64,000 bases of DNA from Mesobacillus foraminis (GTDB lineage: Bacteria > Bacillota > Bacilli > Bacillales > Cytobacillaceae): contig NZ_SLVV01000004.1 of the NCBI RefSeq assembly GCF_004340465.1, forward strand, positions 372,001 through 436,000, read 5' to 3'. The notes below the pieces were generated by a model. It saw only the letters and a program-made list of their open reading frames with translations. It searched no databases and had not been told where the DNA came from. Both the position numbers and the translations under genes were made by a program. Below, piece after piece: positions 36,225 through 45,363 of this stretch. The number at the start of each line of letters is the position of its first letter. Position 1 is the stretch's first letter.

Positions 36225-37160
36225 TTAGTCCAATTCCCTTACCTCAAAAGGCAGTAGGCTGCGCTCAAGCTGTTCTCTGTGAGGTTCATACTGGGCAGGC
36301 AGCATTAAATTCTCTCCCATCGTATCATGGGTTTCATCATGCGCAAATCCAGGAGGATCGGTGGCAATTTCGAACAGGATTTCGCCATGTTCCCTAAAGT
36401 ATATCGCATTGAAATAGTTTCGGTCCCGGACAGGTGTGACGCCATAGCCATTCTTTCCTATGTGCCGCTGCCATTCCAGCTGATCCTGGTCATCCACAGC
36501 CCGCCATGCAATATGATGGACCGTTCCTACCCCCATCTCCCCTCGCCCAATGGACGTCAATTTGAGGTCGATGATATTGCCAATATCAGCAGAAGAACGA
36601 AACCGGGTAAAGTCCCCTTCTGTGCCTATTTGTTCAAGCCCCATAACGTTTTCCAGCAGTTCAGCTGTTTTAGTGGGCTGTGTTGATAAAAGAGTCGCTC
36701 CGCCAAACCCCTTGATGGCTACTTCAGGCGTAATTTCGCCGAAGGTCCATGCATTGGCTTCTCCTTCTTCTCTTTCAACGATTTCAAGATGAAGGCCATG
36801 TGGATCATCAAATTCCAGATACTGCTCGCCAAACCGTTCCATTTTCGTGAAAGGAATCTTGAACGTTTCCAGTCGTTTTTCCCAGAAAGAAAATGCCCCC
36901 TTTGGAACCACAAAAGAGGTGACACCAACCTGGCCATCGCCAATCCCTCCTTGAGGGGCACCTGCCCATGGAAAGAACGTAATGATGGTTCCCGGTTTCC
37001 CTCCTTCATTCCCAAAATATAGGTGATATGTCCCCGGATCGTCAAAGTTAACTGTTTTTTTCACCAGACGTAGTCCCAGTACCCCTGCATAAAAATCAAC
37101 ATTTTCCTGCGGATGCCCCACAATCGCGGTAATATGGTGAATTCCCATTGTTTTTTTCAT
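36225..37160 (-). CDS. Ring-cleaving extradiol dioxygenase, MhqO-like
   Basis: 311 residues made of two vicinal-oxygen-chelate modules. Module 1 opens with GIHHITAIVGHPQENVDFYAGVLGLRLVKKTVNFDDP; module 2 has GTVHHIAWRAVDD and ends REHGEILFEIATDPPGF. The two HH pairs and the Glu in LFEIATD are the metal ligands. This is the MhqO/MhqA-type family that opens quinone-like aromatic rings in Bacillus. The MarR/MhqR-like gene and the operators nearby support a quinone- or electrophile-stress role. Confidence 0.88.
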   Translation of the reverse strand: MKKTMGIHHITAIVGHPQENVDFYAGVLGLRLVKKTVNFDDPGTYHLYFGNEGGKPGTIITFFPWAGAPQGGIGDGQVGVTSFVVPKGAFSFWEKRLETFKIPFTKMERFGEQYLEFDDPHGLHLEIVEREEGEANAWTFGEITPEVAIKGFGGATLLSTQPTKTAELLENVMGLEQIGTEGDFTRFRSSADIGNIIDLKLTSIGRGEMGVGTVHHIAWRAVDDQDQLEWQRHIGKNGYGVTPVRDRNYFNAIYFREHGEILFEIATDPPGFAHDETHDTMGENLMLPAQYEPHREQLERSLLPFEVRELD

Positions 37161-37393
37161 TTTTCTGCTCCTTTTCTTTTATTCCTTTATCTATACCCTA
37201 AGTCAAATCCATTGGTTTAACTAAAAATACTGGCGATGACTCATCCTGTCTTATCTTTGCCCATGCAAGATCATTCTGCTCATATAACTTCTGAGCGCAT
37301 CCTTCAATCCATTTGATAACGATTCGCTCAACCTTCATATTGGTTTAGAGGGCCAGCATGACAAATGGACATGCTGGCATTTAATTTTAGCCA

Positions 37394-37936
37394 TTACCGA
37401 ATCGTGAACAATCCTTTTGACCAAAGAATCACTTGATCCAGCATTTGATTCACTGAATCCTCTTGTACGGATTTTGGCTTGAACTCCGTGCCGTTTTCGA
37501 AATCAGTGAAAAGTGATAATGCTGGATGAACACGAACATCCGCCACTGACAATTCCCCTAAAATACCCCGTAAATGTTCCGCCGCACGGGCACCGCCTAC
37601 TGAACCATAAGAGACGATTCCGGCTGCTTTGTTGTTCCACTCTTCACGGAGATAGTCCAATGCATTTTTAAGGGCAGCTGTTATCGAGTGATTGTATTCC
37701 TGAACAATAAAAACAAATCCGTCTTGAGCTGCGATGATTTCAGACCATTGAGCTGCTCCTGAAGTGTCTCCGCCTGCCTCCCCAAGGATCGGCAGCTTGT
37801 AATCAGCGATGTCGATCACTGTGTAGTTTGCATCCCCGCGCTTGTCGGCCAATTCTTTAACCCACGCGCCAACCTGTGGACTTACGCGCCCCTCACGTGT
37901 TGAACCTAAAATAATCCCAATGTTTAATTTTGCCAT
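37394..37936 (-). CDS. NADPH-dependent FMN reductase / azoreductase-like flavoprotein
   Basis: 180 residues of the flavodoxin-like NADPH-dependent FMN reductase family. The FMN phosphate loop is GSTREGRVSPQVGAWV near residue 10, followed by VFIVQEYNHSITAALKNALDYL and VSYGSVGGARAAEHLR. Two-electron reduction of quinones or azo compounds is the usual role. The start at 37936 has AGGAGGAG seven bases upstream; the same frame continues to 37999 but is probably untranslated. The operator at 38095-38112 lies about 160 bp upstream. Confidence 0.88.
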   Translation of the reverse strand: MAKLNIGIILGSTREGRVSPQVGAWVKELADKRGDANYTVIDIADYKLPILGEAGGDTSGAAQWSEIIAAQDGFVFIVQEYNHSITAALKNALDYLREEWNNKAAGIVSYGSVGGARAAEHLRGILGELSVADVRVHPALSLFTDFENGTEFKPKSVQEDSVNQMLDQVILWSKGLFTIR

Positions 37937-38094
37937 TGTTTTCTCCTCCTCCTGCTTTGTTCCAAAAAATTTAGTTAAAAAACCCATTTTTTCGTTCACC
38001 TGCCAACTATTTTTTTTACATTCTCATTGTCTTCGGTACAGTTTCCATGGCCGCCTATTTCTAAATTTTTGTCATATGTGCCACACCACCCAAC

Positions 38095-38112
38095 TATCTC
38101 GAATTCAAGATA
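38095..38112. promoter_or_regulatory. MhqR-type operator upstream of the FMN reductase gene
   Basis: TATCTCGAATTCAAGATA, one mismatch in the dyad compared with the perfect copy at 39196-39213. It lies between the regulator gene and the FMN reductase gene, where it can repress the reductase and possibly the genes after it. Confidence 0.75.
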
Positions 38113-38124
38113 TCTGATAAAAAA

Positions 38125-38559
38125 TTAAAGGCTTTTCGCCCTGTATCCAATTCGTTTTAATAAAGAAATGGTGTCACGGACCTCATCGGCATCTAACTCA
38201 TCAAAGATTTCTCCAATTTTCTGTTCATGCTGCGGGAAAATCTCATCCATTAATGCTTTTCCTTCGCTTGTCAGCACGGCATAGGTGACCCGGCGGTCCT
38301 CCGGGCACCCCCGGCGTTTTACATAGTGTTTTTGTTCGAGCTTATCAACTACATAGGTGATGCTGCCGCTTGAGAGAAGAACCTTCTTCCCAATGCTTTG
38401 GATAGGCTGATCCCCCTTATGGTACAACAGCTCTAAAACAGCAAATTCCGTTGGGTTCAACCCATGACTGGCGATATCTTTTCGAATCACTTCCTGAATA
38501 GCCTGTGAGGCGCGAATGATGACGGTCAATGCTTTTAGCTCATCTTTTGCTGGTTCCAT
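38125..38559 (-). CDS. MarR-family transcriptional regulator, MhqR-like
   Basis: 144 residues. The winged helix spans about residues 35-105: LNPTEFAVLELLYHKGDQPIQSIGKKVLLSSGSITYVVDKLEQKHYVKRRGCPEDRRVTYAVLT. The DRR in the wing and SSGSITYVVDKLE recognition helix are typical of MhqR/OhrR-like repressors. The matching operators next to the FMN reductase and yceI genes suggest this protein controls them. There is no redox-active Cys near the N-terminus, as in MhqR; one Cys is in the wing. GGGGAC precedes the ATG. Confidence 0.88.
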   Translation of the reverse strand: MEPAKDELKALTVIIRASQAIQEVIRKDIASHGLNPTEFAVLELLYHKGDQPIQSIGKKVLLSSGSITYVVDKLEQKHYVKRRGCPEDRRVTYAVLTSEGKALMDEIFPQHEQKIGEIFDELDADEVRDTISLLKRIGYRAKSL

Positions 38560-38584
38560 TCTTATGTCCCCTTGTTCATAGGCT

Positions 38585-38625
38585 AATGATGCTGAACAGA
38601 GCTGTTCATTCGATTCAGCATCATT
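38585..38625. terminator. Hairpin between yceI-like and marR genes
   Basis: Perfect 12-bp arms AATGATGCTGAA and TTCAGCATCATT around a 17-nt loop. It lies just after the yceI stop. No long T tract follows on the minus strand, so termination may be partial, letting transcription run into the regulator. Confidence 0.5.
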
Positions 38626-38637
38626 TCTAAAATGAAC

Positions 38638-39165
38638 TTATGCAGCTGGATTGACTTCCAATTCCACTTTAATCTTGATGTCTTTCCCTACTAGAACGCC
38701 GCCTGTTTCCAGTGCTGCATTCCAGGTAAGACCAAATTCTTCACGGTTGATTTTAGCTTCCGCTTCAAACCCGTAAACTTCTACACCCCATGGGTTGGTC
38801 CCTTTGCCGCCGAATTCCACATCAAAGGTTACTGGTTTTGTTACACCCTTGATTGTTAAATCGCCGGTTACCTTGTAGTCATCCCCGTCTTTTGTAATGC
38901 TTGTGGATGTAAAATCAATGGATGGCTGGTTTTCTGCATCAAAGAAGTCCGCTGATTTTAAGTGATTGTCACGATCTTCATTGCGTGTGTGAATGCTTGC
39001 TACGTCAATTTTAAAAGCGATGCTAGCCGTTGTCAGATCGGTTAGATCCTCTGCCACAACGTCTGCTGTGTAAGATTCAAATGAACCTTTTACTTTTGAT
39101 ACCATCATGTGTTTTACTTCAAATCCAATTGTTGAATGTGATTGATCTACTGCCCACTTAGTCAT
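38638..39165 (-). CDS. YceI-family polyisoprenoid-binding-like protein
   Basis: 175 residues, a lipocalin-like YceI barrel: WAVDQSHSTIGFEVKHMMVSKVKGSF, SIHTRNEDRDNHLKSADFFDAENQPSIDFTST, GDLTIKGVTKPVTFDVEFGG and GLTWNAALETGGVLVGKDIKI. Relatives bind long isoprenoid chains such as quinone precursors, but have no signal peptide in this form. It carries a perfect operator copy about 30 bp upstream and so probably belongs to the same quinone-responsive regulon. Confidence 0.9.
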   Translation of the reverse strand: MTKWAVDQSHSTIGFEVKHMMVSKVKGSFESYTADVVAEDLTDLTTASIAFKIDVASIHTRNEDRDNHLKSADFFDAENQPSIDFTSTSITKDGDDYKVTGDLTIKGVTKPVTFDVEFGGKGTNPWGVEVYGFEAEAKINREEFGLTWNAALETGGVLVGKDIKIKVELEVNPAA

Positions 39166-39195
39166 TTTAAAAATTCCCCCAGTTTGTTTTGTTTT

Positions 39196-39213
39196 TATCT
39201 CGAATTCGAGATA
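39196..39213. promoter_or_regulatory. Perfect MhqR-type operator upstream of yceI
   Basis: TATCTCGAATTCGAGATA, a complete 18-bp palindrome, 31 bp upstream of the yceI start. The sequence agrees with the published Bacillus MhqR box as I recall it. Confidence 0.8.
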
Positions 39214-39244
39214 TTGATTTAAAAAAATATCGAACTCCGTAAAT

Positions 39245-39262
39245 TATCTTGAATTCGAATAT
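39245..39262. promoter_or_regulatory. Second, degenerate operator copy upstream of yceI
   Basis: TATCTTGAATTCGAATAT, retaining the left half and GAATTC centre. A further half copy, TATCTCGAAT, lies at 39404-39413. Together they give an array of related sites across 220 bp. Confidence 0.5.
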
Positions 39263-39673
39263 CTTTAACTTGAGATAAATTTATCATGTTTCATTTGGTC
39301 TGTCAACACTTTTTCTCCTTATTTTTTTATTTGAGCCAGCAGCATGATTAAAACCGAAAGCCAATAATTATCCTCCATTTATGGTCCATTCGATTATATG
39401 CGTTATCTCGAATCCCCTCTAAAACAATCGCGTTAATGAAATCTCTGTATGTTTATGCTGGGTGTAAAGGAATGGCGTAAACAAACTCCGCCATTTGAAG
39501 ATCTGGTTCTTTTCCTGGTTAAAAAGGATAGCAGGGATGATTCTGCAGAGAAAGATGTTTATGACCTTTGTTTGAAACTTCTCATCCCATTAGAACGTAC
39601 TTATATGATACTGCTGTTCCCTACCATCGTTTATTGCTATTTTGTAGATTATTCCAGAAAAGGAGGAATGCAA

Positions 39674-40147
39674 GTGAGAAAGATAATAAAATTAATGTTC
39701 TTTTCGATAACGGTCATGCTTTTACTAAATGGTTGTAATTCAAATTCGGCAAATGAAGATCTTTTCCAATTTAAAAATTCTTTTGTTGGGGATAACAGTG
39801 CAGTCGTAAATATCACGAATCAGCTCCACAGCAGTGAACATTTAGACGAAATTGAACTAAAAACAAAAGAGAAACCCTACGGAATCACCCTGAACTATGA
39901 TATGGAAAAATCTCAACAAGAGTACAAAGATACAGCGATTTACAATGCTACATACATATTAGCATTGGTGCAGAATGCGGACTGGATCACGTTTCAGTTT
40001 GGAAACCAAGAATATAAAGTAACGAAAGAAAATTTACAGTCTTGGTATGGAACAGATTTAAGTGAACTCACTACTGAAGAGGAATTAGAGAGTTTCATAC
40101 AAGAACAATTAGAAGATGAAAGTAAAGTCAATCAGTTTTTCAGCTGA
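39674..40147 (+). CDS. DUF4825 lipoprotein
   Basis: 157 residues. A signal peptide with lipobox (IIKLMFFSITVMLLLNGC) is followed by LFQFKNSFVGDNSAVVNITNQL, the characteristic start of the DUF4825 domain, and a C-terminal acidic tail. Such proteins are often found with ECF sigma/anti-sigma genes, but none is seen here. GTG at 39674 is chosen because GGAGG lies seven bases upstream; the ATG two codons earlier is too close to it. The same frame stays open back to 39449. A terminator follows. Confidence 0.75.
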   Translation: MRKIIKLMFFSITVMLLLNGCNSNSANEDLFQFKNSFVGDNSAVVNITNQLHSSEHLDEIELKTKEKPYGITLNYDMEKSQQEYKDTAIYNATYILALVQNADWITFQFGNQEYKVTKENLQSWYGTDLSELTTEEELESFIQEQLEDESKVNQFFS

Positions 40148-40176
40148 CTGATGCGTTAGCTTAATAGGAAAACCAC

Positions 40177-40206
40177 AAAAAGGACTGGATATGTCCTTTT
40201 TCTTTT
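40177..40206 (+). terminator. Terminator after the DUF4825 gene
   Basis: AAAAAGGAC and GTCCTTTTT arms around a 7-nt loop, about 30 bp beyond the stop codon. Confidence 0.75.
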
Positions 40207-40280
40207 ATAAAACAGTCACACTATTATGTACAAAGCCTAAAAAAAGAATAGCCTGTTACAGCTATTCTCCAAATATTGTC

Positions 40281-43205
40281 CTACTTTTCCGCTTTTCCTG
40301 GAATGAGATGAACCGTCGAACTTGGCCCAAACCCGCTCCAGCGATAGCCTGAAACTTCTGCAAGTCCATTCGGGAGGACATCGGAAAGTCTTTCTCTTTT
40401 TGAATATTTGGTCCCCTTCCCTACAGCCTCTACTTTAAAGGTATATTTCTTGCCTTGTTTTAGGCCTGTTACGGTATAGTTCGTGTCTGCAGTTGTCATT
40501 TCTGCATTGATCGGTGTGAATTCAGCTCCCTCCGGATTAATCGGCTGCCCATTGACATACACACGGTATCCGATTACTTCCTGGTTGGTTGCATGGGCCT
40601 TGTTCCAGGAAAGGTGAACACTTGTCCCCTTATTTCCGATTTCCGCCTGCAAATCCCCAGCAAAGGCTGGAGCCCCGACTGGATACGGAACAGCTGTTGT
40701 AACTTCCAGAGAACCGTTGTACGGTGTTTTATTGCCGGCCCAATCAACTGCCTCTACTTTCACTTCATAGTTGGTGCCAGGCTTTAGGTTTCCAAGCGTG
40801 TATTTATTTGAAGTGGCGAAACCATGCAGCTCTCCATTTGCATAGACATTATATCCTGCGATCCCGACATCATCACTAGCGGCTTTCCAGGATACCGATG
40901 CCCAAGTGAATCCAGGGTAGACTACTTCCGCCTCTTTCCCGCTAAAGGTATCACTGGCAGAGATTTTCGTTGTCGACTCTGTGATATCTGTATTTTCCGG
41001 AAGAACTGGAGGCGTTACATCTTCTTGCCCATTCGTCTTTACGGTGATTTCCGGACCATTCACCGTCCGGTTCCCTGTTGCATCCACAGCTTCTACTTTA
41101 AAATTATATGTTTTAGCTGGAGACAAGCCGGTAACGGTATAGCTGGTTTTATTGGTTGTGGTGTAGTTTGTTCCCACTTTCTTTCCATCTTTGTACACCG
41201 TGTAACCAGAAACGCCCTTATTGTCGGTTGCCGCATTCCAGGTTAACGTCACACTCTTTCCGTCAGCCGAGGAAGTTGCCTGAAGAGCGGAGTTAGCTGG
41301 CCACTCCGGTTTAACTGCCGCATCTTCTGGAGCACCGGTTGTATTCTCAAATACAAGTCCAGTCGAGTTTTTAATTCTCCACGGATTACCGCCATTATCT
41401 TTCACGTTGGTAAAAGAAACATTGATAAACTTGAAGTCCTTGGCGTAATCCAGATTGGCGGAATAAACGTTATCAAATTTGACATCCTTGAAGGTAATAT
41501 TTTCGTGATACACTTCGCCGACGTCGTTATTCCCCGAAACCAAAATGGATTGTTTCTTACTGCCGCCCTGATTGCGGACCGTCGTATTCTCAATGGTCAT
41601 ATCCTTAAATTGAGAAATTTCCTGTGCTGGCTCATATAGAATGGCCGCATTGGCATCCGTATAAGCAGAAGTGAAGACAAACGGACCATCCCCGTCAATG
41701 CCTTCTAACGCATTGTCTCGGAAAAGGATATTCCTTGCTCCGCCGCCCATCGGGGTATTCGTTTTACTTCGCAGGCCAACATCGGTTTTATACATAATGT
41801 TGTCTTCCACGACAAAATCCTGGATCCAGCTGCCTGTATGGCTGCCTGTCACCACACCGCCATGGCCTTCACGAATATAGTTATTGAAGATCCAGGCTTC
41901 ACCGGTAGGTTCTTTTTCGGCAGCAGCCTGCCCCATGCCGGCCGCAAAGTTAATCGCATCATCACCGGTGTCAACAAAGTTATTGAAGACCATGATGTTT
42001 TGCGAATCACCGAACTCATAGCCATCCGCATTATTGGCATCATAGGTTTTGGAAATCGTTCCGTTTACGACGATGTTTTTACTATGAAGGTTAACGATCC
42101 CGTGAAAAGCCGGATTCAGCTGGGTAATTCCTTCATAGTACATCCCGTCTACTCCGCGTACCGTAATCAGGCTGGAACGTGTGGAATAGGCCGATTTCTC
42201 ATCCATCCCCAGCTCCTGGGCAGCATAGGACTGGCTGGCCGCCAGGATTCCAAGTGTGCTGTCTGATTCAAGATCAAGAGGACTCATCTTGCCATTTTCC
42301 ACTTGAACATTGCCGGTTACTTTGGAGTTATTTCCTGCCGCCAATCGTGGAAGCTCATTGCCCAGCTCATCAATCGTCGGATGGCTTTTATCCTTCTTCC
42401 ACCCGTTCCCGTCAATGATCCCATTCCCGACAATTCGAATATTCTTCAGACTGCCGTAATCATATGTATGGGCATTGATCAGGGAGTAGGAACGCTCATC
42501 AGTCGAATAATCATACAGCCAGAAATTCATGCTGTAGTCCTCCGCATCCGGTGAACCAAGCAAATACCCATCCACCTGCAGGGTCATATCCGATTTCAGC
42601 CATAATTCTCCAGAGACGAACTGCCCTTCAGGAATCAAAACCTTTGAACCAGGTGTCGCTGCATCAATCGCAGCCTGAATTGCCTTTGTATCCTTTGTTT
42701 CATCATCCGGGATGGCACCATAATCGACAATATTGAAAACCTCAGGCACAGCCGTTGTTTTCCCCTCGATTTTATTGGAAGGAGCTGACTCCACTCCAGC
42801 TTCATTAACGGAAGTCACGTAGAATTCATAGGACTTATTCGGCTTCAAATTTTCAACCATAAAATTGTGAATTAGAATGTCCGTATGAAAATCATCTTTA
42901 TCAATATTTTCATAGAAATTATCGATATAAGCCTTAGTCGGCCCGCCGTTATCTTTTAAAGCAGAGCCCACTTTCTTCCCATTCATGTAGACATTAAAAT
43001 CAACAATATCACTGTAATCCTCAGGCTTTTCCCAAACAAGGGTAATGCTGTCCTCGTCATAGGCAAGCTTCGGAATCTGCAGGTTTACTGGTGCTGCTGG
43101 CTGATTAGTAGAAGAGCTTTTCTTCGCAAGTGTTGAGGAGCCGAATTGACTAAAAATAAGCAAGATTACTAGAAAGACAGAGAGATTAAGCTTGGATCTC
43201 TGCAA
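40281..43205 (-). CDS. Secreted GH28 exopolygalacturonase with fibronectin type III domains
   Basis: About 974 residues. After a signal peptide (LSVFLVILLIFSQFGSSTLA) come one FnIII domain (about 40-155), a GH28 right-handed beta-helix (about 155-640), and three FnIII domains to the C-terminus. GH28 catalytic motifs are present in order: NADG near 397, GDDAINF near 418, GHGG near 450 and RSK near 483. The domain start VFNIVDYGAIPDDETKDTKAIQAAID is typical of PehX-type exo-poly-alpha-D-galacturonosidases. It would release galacturonate units from pectate outside the cell. I chose a TTG start at 43205 because GGTGG is eight bases upstream; a GTG at 43217 is the alternative. A perfect cre box lies upstream. 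Confidence 0.9.
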   Translation of the reverse strand: MQRSKLNLSVFLVILLIFSQFGSSTLAKKSSSTNQPAAPVNLQIPKLAYDEDSITLVWEKPEDYSDIVDFNVYMNGKKVGSALKDNGGPTKAYIDNFYENIDKDDFHTDILIHNFMVENLKPNKSYEFYVTSVNEAGVESAPSNKIEGKTTAVPEVFNIVDYGAIPDDETKDTKAIQAAIDAATPGSKVLIPEGQFVSGELWLKSDMTLQVDGYLLGSPDAEDYSMNFWLYDYSTDERSYSLINAHTYDYGSLKNIRIVGNGIIDGNGWKKDKSHPTIDELGNELPRLAAGNNSKVTGNVQVENGKMSPLDLESDSTLGILAASQSYAAQELGMDEKSAYSTRSSLITVRGVDGMYYEGITQLNPAFHGIVNLHSKNIVVNGTISKTYDANNADGYEFGDSQNIMVFNNFVDTGDDAINFAAGMGQAAAEKEPTGEAWIFNNYIREGHGGVVTGSHTGSWIQDFVVEDNIMYKTDVGLRSKTNTPMGGGARNILFRDNALEGIDGDGPFVFTSAYTDANAAILYEPAQEISQFKDMTIENTTVRNQGGSKKQSILVSGNNDVGEVYHENITFKDVKFDNVYSANLDYAKDFKFINVSFTNVKDNGGNPWRIKNSTGLVFENTTGAPEDAAVKPEWPANSALQATSSADGKSVTLTWNAATDNKGVSGYTVYKDGKKVGTNYTTTNKTSYTVTGLSPAKTYNFKVEAVDATGNRTVNGPEITVKTNGQEDVTPPVLPENTDITESTTKISASDTFSGKEAEVVYPGFTWASVSWKAASDDVGIAGYNVYANGELHGFATSNKYTLGNLKPGTNYEVKVEAVDWAGNKTPYNGSLEVTTAVPYPVGAPAFAGDLQAEIGNKGTSVHLSWNKAHATNQEVIGYRVYVNGQPINPEGAEFTPINAEMTTADTNYTVTGLKQGKKYTFKVEAVGKGTKYSKRERLSDVLPNGLAEVSGYRWSGFGPSSTVHLIPGKAEK

Positions 43206-43377
43206 GTTTGTTACCACCTTTCACTTTTATTATTGATGACTCGTGACACTACCCTCCTTTACCACAGACTTTATATAAACCTTTTCCCAAGCAAAAAAAG
43301 CAGCCTAAGGAAACGGTTTATTGCTATTTGTTATGCAAAAAGATGGTCCATTGCTTTCTAGATGGTTTTATTATAGT

Positions 43378-43391
43378 TGAAAACGTTTTCA
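43378..43391. promoter_or_regulatory. Catabolite-responsive element (cre) upstream of the GH28 gene
   Basis: TGAAAACGTTTTCA, a perfect palindrome fully matching the CcpA cre consensus, about 175 bp upstream of the GH28 start. It implies glucose repression of pectin degradation. Confidence 0.8.
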
Positions 43392-43537
43392 AATTTAGGT
43401 AAAAATCTTTAGGGGTTTGTTTGATATTTTTATATGAAGGCTCTTTTACTAAAGGAAAGCTTGTTATGAAAATAAAAAGAGCAGGTTCCCTTAAAAAAGG
43501 GAAGCTGCCACGTGAAGCATTACTATTGTTAAAAGAA

Positions 43538-44688
43538 TCATTCATTTAAGCTAGGAACAAAGGAATCGGAAATATGAGTTACGATTGGCTCGTACATTTC
43601 CTGTTTTTCAACTGGATAAGTGATAATAAAGGTATTGAAGGCACTATCTCCAAAAAAGAACTTTTTATAAACAATCTCATTGCCTTCTTTATACGAAAGA
43701 ACATACCAATTATCCTTTATTTGTTGGTAGCTAATTTCCGCATTGATTGAAGAGAGATCTTCTTCGTAATAGGTTTCAATTGTTTCCCCTTCATTCACAA
43801 CATTTGTGTGCCCACCATAAGCCGTAACATTTAATTCATTGTTATGAACTGTGATTCCATCTCCATTTGTCGGAGGTTCATCCATAACAAAATCACTCGG
43901 ATATTCAAAGGTAAAACCAAACCGCTCGTTTGTATAGGTATTATAAAGTACTGGTTGTTCATGACCGAACGGTTTTGGTCACTAGTTTTTATAATCCATT
44001 GTTCATCCAAATTTAACTTAAAGTTTCCATCTGCATAATCAAAATATACCATAAAATTTTCATTATCATACTTAGCGTAGATTAAATGTCCGGTAGGTTC
44101 TTCATACAGATAAAACATACTGCTATCTTCAGAAATATACTGACGATCTGGATAAAGATTATAGAACTCCTTTTTGAAAAACCCTTCATTGGTTTGTAGA
44201 TTCATATGAGTCACTTTATTGTTCGTAATGTATATATTGAGGTTATTATAAGATAGAACAGTATCAGAGGGATCCAACTCGGAGGAATCCTCCTTTTCTT
44301 CATCCGGATTACCCAACTTTTCAATAACTAAAGACTTTGGGTCTCCCAGGGTGACTCCCTGTATATAAAATTTCTGTTCAATATCTTCGAAGAGCTTTGG
44401 GTTATCGTTATTTTCTTTAGCAACTTTATTTAAATCTATTTCCTCACCATCGGATTGCTGTTGTTCATTTTGGTCTACTTCAACAACTTCACTATCTGCT
44501 TGACTTTTCTTCTCGATCGCTTCTGACTTATTCTCCTCCTCTTTACCTTTATCTTCTGATTCAACTGTTTCATTTGCCACTTGTTTTTCTTTTTCAATAC
44601 TTTCTCTACCAACTGGGTTATTCTGACAAGCGGATAAGAAAAGGATCAATATTAGGGATAATAATAATTTCGGTTTGGTGTACATCAT
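43538..44688 (-). pseudogene. Lipoprotein gene with a single-base frameshift
   Basis: The first frame (44688 to 43831) begins with a lipoprotein signal (PKLLLSLILILFLSAC), then a long Glu/Lys/Ser-rich linker and a domain with YIQGVTLGDPKSLVIEKLGNPDE. After TSDQ the protein sense passes into the next frame, which continues KPFGHEQPVLYNTYTNERFGFTFEYPSDFVMDEPP and on to residue SLNE at 43538. The switch lies at four Ts (plus strand 43973-43976); five would restore one frame of about 383 residues. Either the gene is inactivated, phase-variable, or there is a homopolymer sequencing error. GGAGG precedes the ATG. Confidence 0.75.
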
Positions 44689-44781
44689 TTACCTCCACGT
44701 TTTCCAAGGTACCATTCTTGATGAATCTATTTAATGAACTTTGCCTAGTCTATAACTAAATAATCAACCTAGCAGTTACGT

Positions 44782-45363
44782 TTATTCTAATTCCCTGAAT
44801 TCCTTAAAAATCTTACTTTTTATGGTTTCTGGCGACGATATTTCAATTAATGGAACTGTAATTGCTACTGCCTTTTTTAACCCCCAATATTTCTTGGATG
44901 ACTTTTCAAAAGGTTCGCTTGTCCACTTTCCATTATCCTCTTTAATACAAAAATGATTATCCATTCTAAAAATATCCCCAAAGATCCAGTGATCAGAAAC
45001 GGCAGGCATTCTGGTCCACTGGGTAAAATCATATGTAAGCTTGGCAAGTGTAACTTCAGGATAGTTATCTTCTCCAGTTAAATCGACTTCCACGCAAAAT
45101 ATTTCACTATCACTTAAGTCAGGTAAGTGTGGAACACTGGTATGATTTTGGATTTGGTAGAGTTTAATAAAGTTACTAGTCAGCCATCCATCGTAGGAAG
45201 AATCCGACTTCCATCTAAGGAATCTTGGGGTTAATGGTATAAACCCATCCTCAATAGAAAGGGCATCCATCTCAGTGAAAAGACTGTTTAAATTTTTATA
45301 GGTTTCTACTAATACATGTACTGCCGTTGAAATATTTTGTCCTTTTTCAATTTTTAAAGACAT
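44782..45363 (-). CDS. Hypothetical protein overlapping the PD-(D/E)XK-like gene
   Basis: 193 residues starting MSLKIEKGQNISTAVHVLVETYKNLNSLF. The start at 45363 has GGGAGG at ideal spacing and overlaps the upstream gene by 17 bp in another frame, so the two are translationally coupled. No membrane segment, signal or enzyme motif is visible. Aromatic-rich segments (DFTQWTRMPAVSDHWIFGDIF) suggest a globular cytoplasmic protein. Its tight link to a nuclease-like protein downstream of McrBC-type genes makes a defence accessory plausible, but this is inference. Confidence 0.6.
   Translation of the reverse strand: MSLKIEKGQNISTAVHVLVETYKNLNSLFTEMDALSIEDGFIPLTPRFLRWKSDSSYDGWLTSNFIKLYQIQNHTSVPHLPDLSDSEIFCVEVDLTGEDNYPEVTLAKLTYDFTQWTRMPAVSDHWIFGDIFRMDNHFCIKEDNGKWTSEPFEKSSKKYWGLKKAVAITVPLIEISSPETIKSKIFKEFRELE

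Noticed and set aside
39449-39673. N-terminal extension of the DUF4825 lipoprotein or separate sigma-factor gene
   Set aside because: Lipoprotein signal with ribosome binding site begins at 39674; the upstream frame shows no sigma-factor motifs.
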